Positions 7,930 through 18,446 of a stretch of 64,000 nt of DNA are shown here, piece by piece; position 1 is the stretch's first letter; every line of letters begins with the position of its first letter. The notes below the pieces were generated by a model. It did no database searches. It had not been told where the DNA came from and saw only the letters and a program-made list of their open reading frames with translations. Position numbers and translations under genes: made by a program. Source of the DNA: Gallionella sp. (GTDB lineage: Bacteria > Pseudomonadota > Gammaproteobacteria > Burkholderiales > Gallionellaceae). Location: NCBI GenBank assembly GCA_023229845.1, contig JALNYK010000001.1, positions 248,001-312,000 on the forward strand. Direction: 5' to 3'.

Positions 7930-8730
7930 TCACGCCCGTTCAACCAGTTTCGGCAGAACGTCCAACGCATTCCGCGTAGTGGCTTGCGCAATCTCTTCCA
8001 CACTCATGCCGCGCAACTCCGCCAGCGTCTGCGCGATGCGCGGGATGTATTCGGGTTTGTTCGGCTGCCCGCGCTCCAGAAAGTCCGGCGGGATGTCCGG
8101 CGCATCGGTCTCCAGCACGATGGACTCCAGCGGCAGCGTCGCCGCGAGTTCGCACAACCGAGTGGCTCTCGAATAGGTCATCGCGCCGCCGAAACCCAGT
8201 TTGAAACCCAGCTTGATGAACTCGTCCGCCTGCTGGCGGCTGCCGTTGAAGGCATGCGCGATGCCTGTCCTGAGCTTGGTCGAAGGGCCGCGACTTCCAT
8301 AAAATTGGCGCAGATGTTTGAGCACGATGTCCTGCGCGCGACGTATGTGCAGCAGCACCGGCAGGTCGAACTCCTGCGCGAGCTTCAGCTGCTCGACGAA
8401 GAAATGCTCCTGCTGCGCGCGGTCGAAATGGTCGATGAAGAAATCCAGCCCGATCTCGCCGACCGCGACGGTGTCAGGCTGCGCCAGGTAGTCGCGCAAC
8501 GCGACGAGGTCGTCCGGATGTGCGCCGTCGGTGTACATCGGATGGATGCCGTAGGCCGGAGCGCAGCCGGGAAAGTTCTCGCACAACTCGCGCACGATGC
8601 CGAAGTTGGCTCGCGCAACCGAGGGCACGACGATGCGGCGCACGCCGGCGACATGCGCCGCGCCAACCAGTTCGGCCTGGGTGTCGCCGAATTCTTCGGC
8701 GTCGAGGTGGCAGTGGGTGTCGATGAACAT
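7930..8730 (-). CDS. tatD: TatD family metal-dependent hydrolase (deoxyribonuclease-like)
   Basis: The 266-residue protein has TatD landmarks: metal-binding MFIDTHCHLD at the N-terminus, the VGEIGLDFF glutamate motif, VLLHIRRAQD, IAHAFNG and LETDAPDIPP. These TIM-barrel enzymes are Mg2+-dependent 3'-5' exonucleases acting on DNA or RNA; YjjV is the alternative subfamily. About ten extra residues (near 145-156, SRGPSTKLRTG) come from a repeat carried in frame just before the IAHAF motif. The insertion lies on a loop between the catalytic His motifs, so activity may be kept. Confidence 0.9.
   Translation of the reverse strand: MFIDTHCHLDAEEFGDTQAELVGAAHVAGVRRIVVPSVARANFGIVRELCENFPGCAPAYGIHPMYTDGAHPDDLVALRDYLAQPDTVAVGEIGLDFFIDHFDRAQQEHFFVEQLKLAQEFDLPVLLHIRRAQDIVLKHLRQFYGSRGPSTKLRTGIAHAFNGSRQQADEFIKLGFKLGFGGAMTYSRATRLCELAATLPLESIVLETDAPDIPPDFLERGQPNKPEYIPRIAQTLAELRGMSVEEIAQATTRNALDVLPKLVERA
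8263..8286. repeat. Dispersed repeat carried in frame within tatD
   Basis: On the minus strand the core reads CCTTCGACCAAGCTCAGG and is translated as PSTKLRTG. This motif is one I know as a common intergenic repeat in many bacterial genomes. Here it sits in a conserved gene without breaking the frame. Confidence 0.7.
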
Positions 8731-8777
8731 GCTATGAAATATTCGTTGAGGTTATCGGTAGATTCCTAAAAGCATCT

Positions 8778-8848
8778 GTCCACGGAAGACACGGAAACCA
8801 CGGAAAATAAAATCTTGGTCTCATAATATTTCCGTGTCTTCCGTGGAC
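8778..8848. repeat. Perfect 20-bp inverted repeat of the CCGTGT/ACACGG type
   Basis: The arms at 8778-8797 (GTCCACGGAAGACACGGAAA) and 8829-8848 are exactly complementary and separated by 31 nt. The element fills the gap between the quinone oxidoreductase and tatD genes, both on the minus strand. It may terminate the upstream transcript. Its CACGGAA units parallel the CACGAA units of the 6928-7021 repeat. Confidence 0.75.
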
Positions 8849-8862
8849 CAATACCTCTGATT

Positions 8863-9867
8863 TTAATTCTCCATCGTCAGCACAATCTTGCCTATCATGC
8901 CGCCCGCCTCGATCAGCCGGTGCGCCTCGGCGGCCTGTTCCAGCGGCAGCCTGTGCGTGACCAGCACGCCGAGTTGACCCGCCTCGACCAACTTCGCACC
9001 TTCCTCCAGTATCTTGCGCTGGCGCACGCGCTCGTCGTGCAGGTTCAGTGCCTGCGGCGTCAGCATCAGCTCGAAGCCCAGCGAGAGGTTGCGCAGTCGC
9101 GCGAGTTGCACATCGGCTGCGGAGAGCGGCGTTGCGAGCAAGCTGACCACCTTGCCGCCAATGCGCGCGGCGTTCAGCGAGCGTAGGTAGGTTTCGCTCC
9201 CCACGGTGTCGAACACCACATCCACGCCACGGCCTTCTGTGCAGTCCAGCGTCTCCTGTACGAAGTCCTGCTCTTTGTAGTTGATGATCTTGTCGGCATG
9301 GAGGCCGTGCACCAGGCTGGCCTTGCGCTCGTCGCTCACCGTGACGACGATGTGCGCGCCGAGATGATGCGCCAGTTGCAGCGCGATGTGTCCGACGCCG
9401 CCCGCGGCGGCATGGATGAGTATCGTCTGGTCTCTCTGCAGGTTGGCGCGCTCGACCAGTGCTTCCCATGCGGTGATCAGTACCAGCGGCAGTGCCGCGG
9501 CATCCTGCAGGCTGAGGTTCGCCGGCTTTGCCGCGCAGTATTCCTCGTGCAGCGTGGTGTATTCGGCGTAGTTGCCCGGTTCGTCGCCCAGCCCGCCGTT
9601 GCAGAAATACACATCGTCGCCGACCTTGAAGCGCGTCACCTGGTCGCCGACAGCCTCGACCACGCCCGCGCCGTCGCAGCCGAGGATCGCCGGCAGTTTG
9701 TCGGGGTGGTAGGCGGGCTTGGCGCGCAGCTTGGTGTCCACCGGGTTCACGCCGGCAGCGGCGAGCTTCACTCGCACATGGTGAGCGGACGGAAGTTCGG
9801 GTTTCGGGATGTCGCGCAGTTGCAGCACATCGGTGCCGCCGGGCGCGGTGGCGAGTATGGCTTTCAT
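8863..9867 (-). CDS. Zinc-independent MDR-family NADPH:quinone oxidoreductase
   Basis: A 334-residue medium-chain dehydrogenase/reductase. The N-terminal GroES-like domain has GVNPVDTKLR and ILGCDGAGVVEAVG. The Rossmann domain has the NADPH loop AAAGGVGHIALQLAHHLGA. Catalytic-zinc Cys/His ligands are lacking, which places it with the quinone oxidoreductase (zeta-crystallin/Qor) group. The enzyme is cytoplasmic; its substrate cannot be read from the sequence. The ATG at 9865-9867 follows a good GGAG. It is separated from aroC by a paired-hairpin repeat. Confidence 0.88.
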   Translation of the reverse strand: MKAILATAPGGTDVLQLRDIPKPELPSAHHVRVKLAAAGVNPVDTKLRAKPAYHPDKLPAILGCDGAGVVEAVGDQVTRFKVGDDVYFCNGGLGDEPGNYAEYTTLHEEYCAAKPANLSLQDAAALPLVLITAWEALVERANLQRDQTILIHAAAGGVGHIALQLAHHLGAHIVVTVSDERKASLVHGLHADKIINYKEQDFVQETLDCTEGRGVDVVFDTVGSETYLRSLNAARIGGKVVSLLATPLSAADVQLARLRNLSLGFELMLTPQALNLHDERVRQRKILEEGAKLVEAGQLGVLVTHRLPLEQAAEAHRLIEAGGMIGKIVLTMEN

Positions 9868-9881
9868 AAAATCTCCAGGCT

Positions 9882-9994
9882 GTCATTCCGGCGAAGGCCG
9901 GAATCCAGCGGGTTTATTCAAAATGCATCAAGGTTTTGTCTCCGCGTTGCGGAGGAGTTTTAACTGGCTGGATTCCGGCCTACGCCGGAATGAC
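9882..9994. repeat. Paired-hairpin (BIME-like) repeat, copy 1
   Basis: The left hairpin starts GTCATTCCGGCGAAGGCCGG (9882-9914). The right hairpin (9968-9994) contains ATTCCGGC-CTAC-GCCGGAAT in the opposite orientation. The two are separated by about 53 nt, and the second copy is at 18313-18419. The element lies between the divergent quinone oxidoreductase and aroC genes. Confidence 0.8.
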
Positions 9995-10042
9995 GGTGTG
10001 CGCTATGTTAAACTCCGCGCACTATTTTTGCGAGATAACACC

Positions 10043-11137
10043 ATGTCTGGAAACACCTTCGGCACACTGTTTACCGTCACGTCCTTCGGCGAATCGCACG
10101 GCGCGGCCATCGGCTGCATCGTCGACGGATGCCCGCCGGGACTGGAGCTGACCGAGGCCTGCATCCAGCGTGACCTCGATCGCCGCAAGCCGGGCACCTC
10201 GCGCCATGTCACGCAGCGCCGCGAATCCGACACCGTCGAGATCCTCTCCGGCGTGTTCGAAGGCAAGACTACCGGCACGCCCATCGCGCTGCTGATCCGC
10301 AACGAAGACCAGCGCAGCAAGGACTACGGCAGCATTGCCGAGACCTTCCGCCCCGGCCACGCCGACTACACCTACTGGCAAAAATACGGCATCCGCGACT
10401 ACCGCGGCGGCGGCCGCTCGTCCGCGCGCGAGACCGCGGCGCGCGTCGCGGCGGGTGCCATCGCGAAGAAGTGGCTGAACGAACGCTACGGCGTCGAGGT
10501 GCGTGGCTACCTCGCGCAGCTTGGCGAGATCGAGGTCCCGTTCAAGAGCTGGGCCGAGCTGAACGAAGAGGGCAACAGCTTCTTCGTTGCCGACGCGAGC
10601 TACGTCGGCCAGCTCGAAGACTACATGGACGAGCTGCGCAAATCCGGCGACTCCATCGGCGCGAAGCTCGCCGTCGTCGCAGAGAATGTCCCGGTCGGCT
10701 GGGGCGAGCCGGTGTTCGATAGACTGGACGCCGACATCGCCCACGCGCTGATGGGCATCAACGCGGTCAAGGGCGTGGAGATCGGCGCGGGCTTCGCCTG
10801 CGTCACCCAGCGCGGCAGCGAACACGGCGACGAACTCACGCCGCAGGGTTTCCGTTCGAACAACGCCGGCGGCGTCCTCGGCGGCATCTCCACCGGCCAG
10901 GACATCGTCGCCCACTATGCGATCAAGCCGACTTCGAGCATCCGCATAGAGCGCGACTCCATCGACAAGGCCGGGAATCCGGTGAAGGTCTCCACCGAGG
11001 GGCGGCATGATCCCTGCGTCGGCATCCGCGCTACGCCGATTGCGGAGGCGATGGTGGCGTTGGTGCTGATGGATCATGCGTTGAGGAATCGGGCGCAGAA
11101 TGGGGATGTGGTTTGCGAGACGCCGAAGATACGATAG
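10043..11137 (+). CDS. aroC: Chorismate synthase
   Basis: The 364-residue enzyme catalyses the last shikimate-pathway step, 5-enolpyruvylshikimate-3-phosphate to chorismate, using reduced FMN. Signatures are GESHGAAIGCIVDGCPPG near the N-terminus, the FRPGHADYTYWQKYG loop, RGGGRSSARETAARVAAGA, and GGISTGQDIVAHYAIKPTSS near the C-terminus. The length is normal. The ATG at 10043 is preceded by GAGATAACACC; earlier in-frame codons fall in the paired-hairpin repeat and are excluded. Confidence 0.97.
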   Translation: MSGNTFGTLFTVTSFGESHGAAIGCIVDGCPPGLELTEACIQRDLDRRKPGTSRHVTQRRESDTVEILSGVFEGKTTGTPIALLIRNEDQRSKDYGSIAETFRPGHADYTYWQKYGIRDYRGGGRSSARETAARVAAGAIAKKWLNERYGVEVRGYLAQLGEIEVPFKSWAELNEEGNSFFVADASYVGQLEDYMDELRKSGDSIGAKLAVVAENVPVGWGEPVFDRLDADIAHALMGINAVKGVEIGAGFACVTQRGSEHGDELTPQGFRSNNAGGVLGGISTGQDIVAHYAIKPTSSIRIERDSIDKAGNPVKVSTEGRHDPCVGIRATPIAEAMVALVLMDHALRNRAQNGDVVCETPKIR

Positions 11138-11148
11138 TCGAGGGAGCG

Positions 11149-11658
11149 ATGCGAAAATTTTCCCGGATTGCATTTTTAATTGCTTTTGTAGGTAGCTCAA
11201 ATTTAGGGGCTCAACCACTCCCTACGGAAGCTCCGAATGAACGAGTTATTTGCGCAATCACTCTTCCCTATCGTCCGGAGCAATTTTCTGATTGCTCGCC
11301 ACAGGTTGCTGCTGCATACGATTTCGCATTTTGCGCGCTTACTTACGACATGGTTTCGCAACTTGCGCCGCCATCTGATAAGAATTTGCGAGAAAACAAT
11401 CAATCGGGAGCACTCAAACAAAAAAGTTTGACTCTTGCTCATATTTCAGCACTCCTTTCAGATGTTGATACTCTTTTGAAAAATACCGAATTGACCAAAA
11501 AATATTATGAGTCGATGAATGGAAAAGAGGAGCGCCATATTTCATCCTCAATGGATTACGTTCTTATGAAGTGCAAGAGACTTAATGCTTCGCATGAGAC
11601 TGTTCTTTTGGAGTTGGCTAAAAAGCTAAATATCCAACCTAATGAAGCTCACAAGTAG
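11149..11658 (+). CDS. Secreted hypothetical protein, AT-rich
   Basis: The 169-residue product starts MRKFSRIAFLIAFVGSSNLG, a standard signal peptide with a probable cleavage after LGAQ. GGGAG lies just before the ATG. The mature part is helical and charged, with four cysteines (VICAI, DCSPQ, FCALTY, MKCKR) that could pair in the periplasm. The gene is clearly AT-richer than aroC and msbA beside it, suggesting recent acquisition. It begins 11 bp after aroC and may be read from the same transcript. I do not recognise the family. Confidence 0.65.
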   Translation: MRKFSRIAFLIAFVGSSNLGAQPLPTEAPNERVICAITLPYRPEQFSDCSPQVAAAYDFAFCALTYDMVSQLAPPSDKNLRENNQSGALKQKSLTLAHISALLSDVDTLLKNTELTKKYYESMNGKEERHISSSMDYVLMKCKRLNASHETVLLELAKKLNIQPNEAHK

Positions 11659-11670
11659 CAAGCGCAGGAT

Positions 11671-11726
11671 GTCCCGGCAAGGGGTAGGCCGTGGTTGTAA
11701 GAGGCTAAAGTCCCGACAACACACGC
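11671..11726 (+). repeat. 56-bp dispersed repeat, copy 2
   Basis: Matches the repeats at 7832-7887 (inverted) and 14467-14522. This copy has decayed in its central hairpin (GAGGCTAAAGTCCC). It lies just upstream of the REP hairpins before the RAYT gene. Confidence 0.8.
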
Positions 11727-11749
11727 ACAACCCGCGTAAGGCGCACACC

Positions 11750-11841
11750 GTAGGGCGTCAATAAGCGCAGCGCATTGCGCCGGATGGAATCCATTTTCGA
11801 CAACACATGCGGCGCAATGCGCTGCGCTTATTGCGCCCTAC
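11750..11841. repeat. REP pair upstream of the RAYT gene
   Basis: Two inverted copies of a palindromic repeat lie at 11750-11782 and 11810-11841; the shared core is AAGCGCAGCGCATTGCGCC. They are separated by 27 nt and sit directly in front of a REP-associated tyrosine transposase, the expected arrangement for that family. Confidence 0.88.
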
Positions 11842-11845
11842 AACT

Positions 11846-12376
11846 ATGCCTGATTACCGTCGCGCCTGGCATCCGGGCGGCACTTATTTCTTCACCGTCA
11901 ATCTGCTGCAACGGCGGGGTAATGACCTGCTGATCCGGCATGTGGATTTGCTGCGCGAAGCGGTGGCAACGGTGCGGGCCCGGCATCCCTTCGTCATTCA
12001 TGGTTGGGTGGTGTTGCCGGAACACTTGCATTGTGTGATCGAGTTCCCGCCCGATGACGCCGATTTCGCGACTCGCTGGCGATTGATCAAGATCGCTTTT
12101 TCCAAGGCATTGCCAAAAACTGAGCGGCGCTCTCGGGTTCGCATGGCGCGCAACGAACGGGGGGTCTGGCAACGCCGTTATTGGGAACACCTGATTCGCG
12201 ATGAGGCGGATTTTCGTGCGCATATGGATTACGTCCATATCAATCCGCTCAAGCATGGCTTGGTCAAACGGCTCGCGGATTGGCCGTATTCGACTTTTCA
12301 CCGGTTGGTTGAGCGGGGTGTTTATCCGGCGGATTGGGCGGGCGGTTTTGAAGCGGCGCTCGGATATGAGGATTGA
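11846..12376 (+). CDS. REP-associated tyrosine transposase (RAYT)
   Basis: The 176-residue protein belongs to the TnpA_REP (Y1-transposase-like) family: MPDYRRAWHPGGTYFFTVNL at the N-terminus, the HUH-type HLH in LPEHLHCVIEFP, and the candidate catalytic Tyr in MDYVHINPLKHGLV. RAYTs bind, nick and rejoin single-stranded REP hairpins and are domesticated rather than autonomous. REP hairpins lie immediately on both sides. The ATG at 11846 is the first consistent with the family; an upstream ATG at 11807 lies inside the REP pair. Confidence 0.92.
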   Translation: MPDYRRAWHPGGTYFFTVNLLQRRGNDLLIRHVDLLREAVATVRARHPFVIHGWVVLPEHLHCVIEFPPDDADFATRWRLIKIAFSKALPKTERRSRVRMARNERGVWQRRYWEHLIRDEADFRAHMDYVHINPLKHGLVKRLADWPYSTFHRLVERGVYPADWAGGFEAALGYED

Positions 12377-12382
12377 TACATA

Positions 12383-12445
12383 CGGCGCAATGCGCTTCGC
12401 TTACCTCGCAGAGGTTCTTGCACCCTCTGGGTATTGACGCCCTAC
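12383..12445. repeat. REP copy downstream of the RAYT gene, interrupted
   Basis: 12383-12402 repeats the core CGGCGCAATGCGCTTCGCTTA. It is followed by a hairpin CAGAGG...CCCTCTG, and the outer TTGACGCCCTAC (about 12434-12445) closes the unit. Together with 11750-11841 it brackets the transposase gene. The rest of the gap to msbA (12446-12570) shows no gene. Confidence 0.7.
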
Positions 12446-12570
12446 ACCCGCCATATCGGTCGCATAGGTCAGGAACGCCAGGGTGACCATCGCCAACGAA
12501 GGCGAAGCCTCGATTCATGCGGCGAGAACCAGAGCAGGATTGTGACCGGCTCCACTTTACGTCAGCCGCC

Positions 12571-14319
<1,749 letters not shown>

Positions 14320-14330
14320 GGCGCGCATTC

Positions 14331-14363
14331 TAACGTGAAACCCGCGTAGCGACTCGTTCGCCT
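14331..14363. repeat. 33-bp dispersed repeat, copy 1
   Basis: 29 of 33 bases match 26328-26360 (shared core CGCGTAGCGA, flanked by TCGCCT). It lies just upstream of msbA. The gap 14364-14466 holds nothing else recognisable. Confidence 0.6.
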
Positions 14364-14466
14364 GGCTCCGCCCCCCTCGCTTCGCTCTCCCCGCTTGCGG
14401 GATAACCAGCGACTTGCACGGTTTTATCGTGCTTAGTCGAATGGCTAGTAGTTTCATCAGAGGATT

Positions 14467-14522
14467 GCACCCGCAAGGGGCAGGCCGTGGTTGTAAGGGG
14501 CTAAAGCCCCAACAACACACGC
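14467..14522 (+). repeat. 56-bp dispersed repeat, copy 3
   Basis: The cleanest copy: GCACCCGCAAGGGGCAGGCC, then a GGGGCTAAAGCCCC hairpin and an ACAACACACGC tail. It lies between the divergent msbA and slt genes, where their promoters should also be. Confidence 0.82.
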
Positions 14523-14633
14523 ACAGGAGAGGGGAGCAGAAAAGCCGCCGATACTGCCGCCGCGTGGCGCTTGCGGAGGGAATGCCGGCCCGATGTGCTA
14601 TCCTCGCCGCGATTGTTTCTTCAGATGACCTGC

Positions 14634-16571
14634 ATGAGATGCATACTGTTTTTATTGCTCGTATTCGCCCTGCCCGCACAGGCTGCGCAGTCGCCGGCGG
14701 CTAACGACGCCGACTTCCTTGCGGCGAACGATGCGTTCCGCGCCGGCGACCGGGCCAAGTTGGCGCGTCTGGCCCTGCGTTTCAAGAAGACGCCGCTGGA
14801 GGTGTACATCAGCTATTACCAGCTGCGCCTCGATCTGGAACGCGCCGACACCCGCGCCGTGCGCGCCTTTCTGGACCGGCCCGAAGACACGCCGATGGTA
14901 GACCGGTTGCGCGGCGAATGGCTCAAGCTGCTCGCCGAGAGACAGCAATGGGATCTGTTCGACACGGAATATCCCCGCCTGCTCAACGAGGACACCGAGC
15001 TGAACTGCGACGCGCTGCAATCGCGCCGTCGCACCCAGGAGCAGGCCGCGCTGCAGGAAGCGCGCATGCTGTGGTTCAACGGCAAGGCGCTGCCGGGGAG
15101 CTGCGGCCCGCTGTTCGACGCCGCGATCGCCGCCGGCATCATTACCGAACAGGACATCTGGCAGCGCCTGCGGCTTGCGCTGGAAGCGGGCAACGTGTCG
15201 CTGGCAAAGGCGCTGGCCGACAGGCTGGATGCGGAACGCAAATTGTCGACGGCGTTAGGCAGAGCAGCCACCGATGCGGACGACTATCTGGAGAAACTAA
15301 CGCTGAACAAGGAGAACCACGGCCAGCGCGTCGCGGTGCTGTTCGCCCTGCAACGGCTGGCCAAGCAATCGCCCGATCTGGCTGTCGCGCGCTGGGAAAA
15401 ATTGGCAGCGGAATTCCCGGAAACCGAGCAACATTACTTCCATGGTTGGCTGGCCTACGAGGCGGCGCGCAAACAAGACCCGCGCGCGCTGCAATGGTAC
15501 CGGGCCGCAGCAGGTTCGCCGCTGAACGAGCAGCAAGCCGCATGGTGGGTGCGCGCCGCGCTGCGCGCCTACGACTGGCCCGCAACGTTGGCCGCGATCC
15601 ATGCGATGAGCCCGCAACAGCAGCGCGAACCGGCATGGCAATACTGGAAGGCGCGCGCGCTGCAGGCAACCGGCAAATCGGTCGAAGCCCGAAAACTGCT
15701 CGCACCGTTGAGCACCGAATACCATTTCTACGGGCAGCTCGCGGCAGAAGATTTGGCCGCGCCAACACTGAGCATGGCGGGTCCGGGCTACAAGCCGAGC
15801 GAGAGCGACATCGCCGCTATGCAGGCGCTGCCCGGCATACAGCGCACGCTGGCGCTGTACCGCCTCGGCATGCGCACCGAGGCGCTGAAGGAATGGAGCT
15901 GGACGCTACGCAACCTCGACGACCACGAGTTGCTGACCGCGGCGGAGATCGCGCGGCGCAACGAGATGTATGACCGCGCGATCAACGCGGCCGACCGCAC
16001 CGTCAACGTGCACGACTTCAGCCTGCGCTATCTCGCACCCTACCGCGATGCGCTCCACACCCATATTCAGGAACACGGTCTGGACGAGGCATGGGTCTAC
16101 GGCCTGATGCGGCAGGAGAGCCGCTTCGTCACCGCCGCCAAATCGAACGTCGGCGCGGCCGGCTTGATGCAGATCATGCCCTCGACCGCGAGCTGGATCG
16201 CGCGCAGGCTGGGCCTGAAAGACTACCGCCGCTCCCTGCTCGACCAGCTCGACACCAACCTCAAGCTCGGCACCTATTACATGAAGACCGTGCTGAGCTG
16301 GTTCGACGACAGCCCGGTGCTGGCCTCGGCGGCCTACAATGCCGGACCGAGCCGGGCGCGGCGCTGGCGCGGCGACCTTCCGCTGGAAGGCGCAATCTAT
16401 GCGGAGAGCATCCCGTTCGACGAGACGCGCGATTACGTGAAGAAGGTGATGAGCAACACCATGTACTATTCGCGGCAATTCGGCGAACCGCAGAAGACAC
16501 TAAAGCTGCGCATGGGCATCGTCGCACCCAGGACACCAGACAACCAGCAAATCATCCCCGATGAAAAGTGA
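14634..16571 (+). CDS. slt: Soluble lytic murein transglycosylase
   Basis: The 645-residue periplasmic enzyme begins with signal peptide MRCILFLLLVFALPAQA. A long superhelical alpha-repeat domain follows (about residues 25-460), with a C-terminal SLT goose-lysozyme-like domain. The catalytic Glu is in GLMRQESRFVTAAKSNVGAAG and is followed by GLMQIMPSTASW. It cleaves peptidoglycan to 1,6-anhydromuropeptides. The start could also be ATG 14625 (MTCMRC); neither has a strong ribosome-binding site. Its stop overlaps the cca start by 11 bp, so the two are co-translated. Confidence 0.93.
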   Translation: MRCILFLLLVFALPAQAAQSPAANDADFLAANDAFRAGDRAKLARLALRFKKTPLEVYISYYQLRLDLERADTRAVRAFLDRPEDTPMVDRLRGEWLKLLAERQQWDLFDTEYPRLLNEDTELNCDALQSRRRTQEQAALQEARMLWFNGKALPGSCGPLFDAAIAAGIITEQDIWQRLRLALEAGNVSLAKALADRLDAERKLSTALGRAATDADDYLEKLTLNKENHGQRVAVLFALQRLAKQSPDLAVARWEKLAAEFPETEQHYFHGWLAYEAARKQDPRALQWYRAAAGSPLNEQQAAWWVRAALRAYDWPATLAAIHAMSPQQQREPAWQYWKARALQATGKSVEARKLLAPLSTEYHFYGQLAAEDLAAPTLSMAGPGYKPSESDIAAMQALPGIQRTLALYRLGMRTEALKEWSWTLRNLDDHELLTAAEIARRNEMYDRAINAADRTVNVHDFSLRYLAPYRDALHTHIQEHGLDEAWVYGLMRQESRFVTAAKSNVGAAGLMQIMPSTASWIARRLGLKDYRRSLLDQLDTNLKLGTYYMKTVLSWFDDSPVLASAAYNAGPSRARRWRGDLPLEGAIYAESIPFDETRDYVKKVMSNTMYYSRQFGEPQKTLKLRMGIVAPRTPDNQQIIPDEK

Positions 16572-17805
16572 ACCCGAAATCTATTGTGTCGGCGGCGCGG
16601 TGCGCGACCGGCTGCTCGGGCTGCCGGTGCAGGACCACGACTGGGTCGTGGTCGGCAGCACGCCGGAACAGATGGCAGCCCAGGGCTACCGCCCGGTCGG
16701 CAAGGACTTTCCGGTGTTCCTGCATCCCAAAACCCACGAGGAATACGCGTTGGCGCGCACCGAGCGCAAGACCGCGCCGGGCTACAAGGGCTTCATGATC
16801 CACGCGTCGCCGGAGGTGACCCTGGAAGAGGATCTGATGCGCCGCGACTTCACAATCAACGCGATCGCCGAAGGTGCCGACGGGAAACTCATCGATCCGC
16901 ACAACGGCATCACCGACCTGAAGGCCGGCATCCTGCGCCATGTCAGCGACGCGTTCGCCGAAGACCCGGTGCGCATCCTGCGCGGCGCGCGCTTCGCGGC
17001 ACGTTTCGGCTTCTCGTTCGCCCCCGAGACGCTGGCGCTGATGCGCCGCATGGTCGACAACGGCGAGGTCGATGCGCTGGTCGCAGAACGCGTGTGGCAG
17101 GAACTGGCGCGCGGCCTGATGGAGCGGACGCCTTCTCGCTTCTTCGAGACGCTGCGCACTTGCGGCGCGCTGGCGCGCATCCTGCCCGAGGTGGACGCGC
17201 TGTTCGGCGTGCCGCAGCGGGCGGACTACCATCCCGAAATCGATTGCGGCATACACACGATGATGGTCATCGACGATGCGGCGCGCCACGGCTATTCGCT
17301 GGAGGTGCGCTGCGCCGCGCTGACCCACGATCTCGGCAAGGCGACCACGCCGGCGGACATCCTGCCCCGTCATATCGGCCACGAACAGCGCAGCTTCGAC
17401 CTGCTGCAGACCCTGTGCGAACGGCTGCGCGCGCCCGCCGATTGCCGCGACTTAGCACTGCTGGTCGCGCAGTATCACAGCCACGTACACAAGGCCTTCG
17501 AGCTACGCCCCGAGACCATCTTCCGGCTGTTCCAGTCCACCGACGTCTGGCGCAAACCGGAACGCTTCGAGCAACTGCTGCTGGCCTGCGCATCGGACGC
17601 GCGCGGACGCACCGGACACGATCAGGACGCTTATCCGCAGGCCGATTACCTGCTGCAACTGATGCATGCCGCGCGCGCGGTCAATGCCGGGAAGATCGCC
17701 GCCGGATGCGAGGATAAGGCTACAATCCCGGACCGCGTGCGGCAGGCGCGCATCGCCGCGATAGAATCCGCCGTCAACAATCACCGACAAACGAAAGGAC
17801 AATGA
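16561..17805 (+). CDS. cca: Multifunctional CCA tRNA nucleotidyltransferase
   Basis: The 414-residue protein has the class II nucleotidyltransferase core: GGAVRDRLLG (11-20) and the DxD metal pair Asp25/Asp27 in DHDWVVVG. RRDFTINAIA and EDPVRILRGARFAARF follow. A C-terminal HD phosphohydrolase domain is marked by LTHDLGKATTP. Proteins with the HD domain add and repair the tRNA 3' CCA end and also show phosphatase and 2',3'-cyclic phosphodiesterase activity. It overlaps slt (11 bp) and the EF-hand gene (ATGA), forming a tight operon. Confidence 0.96.
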   Translation: MKSEPEIYCVGGAVRDRLLGLPVQDHDWVVVGSTPEQMAAQGYRPVGKDFPVFLHPKTHEEYALARTERKTAPGYKGFMIHASPEVTLEEDLMRRDFTINAIAEGADGKLIDPHNGITDLKAGILRHVSDAFAEDPVRILRGARFAARFGFSFAPETLALMRRMVDNGEVDALVAERVWQELARGLMERTPSRFFETLRTCGALARILPEVDALFGVPQRADYHPEIDCGIHTMMVIDDAARHGYSLEVRCAALTHDLGKATTPADILPRHIGHEQRSFDLLQTLCERLRAPADCRDLALLVAQYHSHVHKAFELRPETIFRLFQSTDVWRKPERFEQLLLACASDARGRTGHDQDAYPQADYLLQLMHAARAVNAGKIAAGCEDKATIPDRVRQARIAAIESAVNNHRQTKGQ

Positions 17806-18293
17806 TGAAACGAGTTATATGGCTGGCCCTGATGGTCGCAAGCCCGCTGGCGATGGCGACTGAAGGCGCGACTCCGCCGCAGACAAGCGCAGCGGAGACC
17901 CCGTTCGAACGCGACTTCAGCAAGACGGATACGGATATGAACGGGATGCTCTCGCGCTCCGAGGCCGAGCATGCACAGGCACAGCTGCTGACCGCCAATT
18001 TCGACAAGATCGACGCGAACAGCGACGGCGGGCTGGACCGAAAGGAAATTCAGGCCTTTTTGCAGACCACCATACAGAACGCGATGCGCGCCCAGCAGGA
18101 AGAATTCCTCAAACGCATGAAGGCCGCCGACAAAAACAAAAACGGCGGCTTGACCAAGAAGGAACTGACCTCGGCAAAGGACAAACTGCCGGGTCTGGAA
18201 AAGAGCTTCGACGCAATCGACGCCAATAAGGACAAACAGATCACGATGGAAGAGATCGTCGCCTACGCGCGCGCGAACCAGCCGCAGCAGTAA
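17802..18293 (+). CDS. Secreted EF-hand calcium-binding protein
   Basis: The 163-residue protein has a signal peptide (MMKRVIWLALMVASPLAMA) and four EF-hand loops at 43-54, 71-82, 110-121 and 140-151 (DTDMNGMLSRSE, DANSDGGLDRKE, DKNKNGGLTKKE, DANKDKQITMEE). Loops 1 and 2 end in the expected Glu and look competent for Ca2+. Loop 4 lacks the usual Gly at position 6, having Lys instead. A periplasmic calmodulin-like role is inferred; the partner is unknown. ATG 17802 or 17805 overlaps the cca stop, and AAAGGA precedes it. Confidence 0.88.
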   Translation: MMKRVIWLALMVASPLAMATEGATPPQTSAAETPFERDFSKTDTDMNGMLSRSEAEHAQAQLLTANFDKIDANSDGGLDRKEIQAFLQTTIQNAMRAQQEEFLKRMKAADKNKNGGLTKKELTSAKDKLPGLEKSFDAIDANKDKQITMEEIVAYARANQPQQ

Positions 18294-18312
18294 ATCCATA
18301 ACCCTGAAACTC

Positions 18313-18419
18313 GTCATTCCGGCGAAGGCCGGAATCCAGCGGTTTTAACAACATGCTTTTATGTCAGTGCGTTGCACTATCTGCATTATTAACTGGACAC
18401 CGGCCTTCGCCGGTGTGAC
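18313..18419. repeat. Paired-hairpin (BIME-like) repeat, copy 2
   Basis: The left hairpin is identical in its first 20 bases to copy 1 at 9882 (GTCATTCCGGCGAAGGCCGG). The right hairpin (18393-18419) reads ACACCGGC-CTTC-GCCGGTGT: relative to copy 1 both sides of the stem changed together. It lies between the convergent EF-hand and methyltransferase genes. Confidence 0.82.
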
Positions 18420-18446
18420 GAATTTATAGGGATGCCTTGGGGTAAG

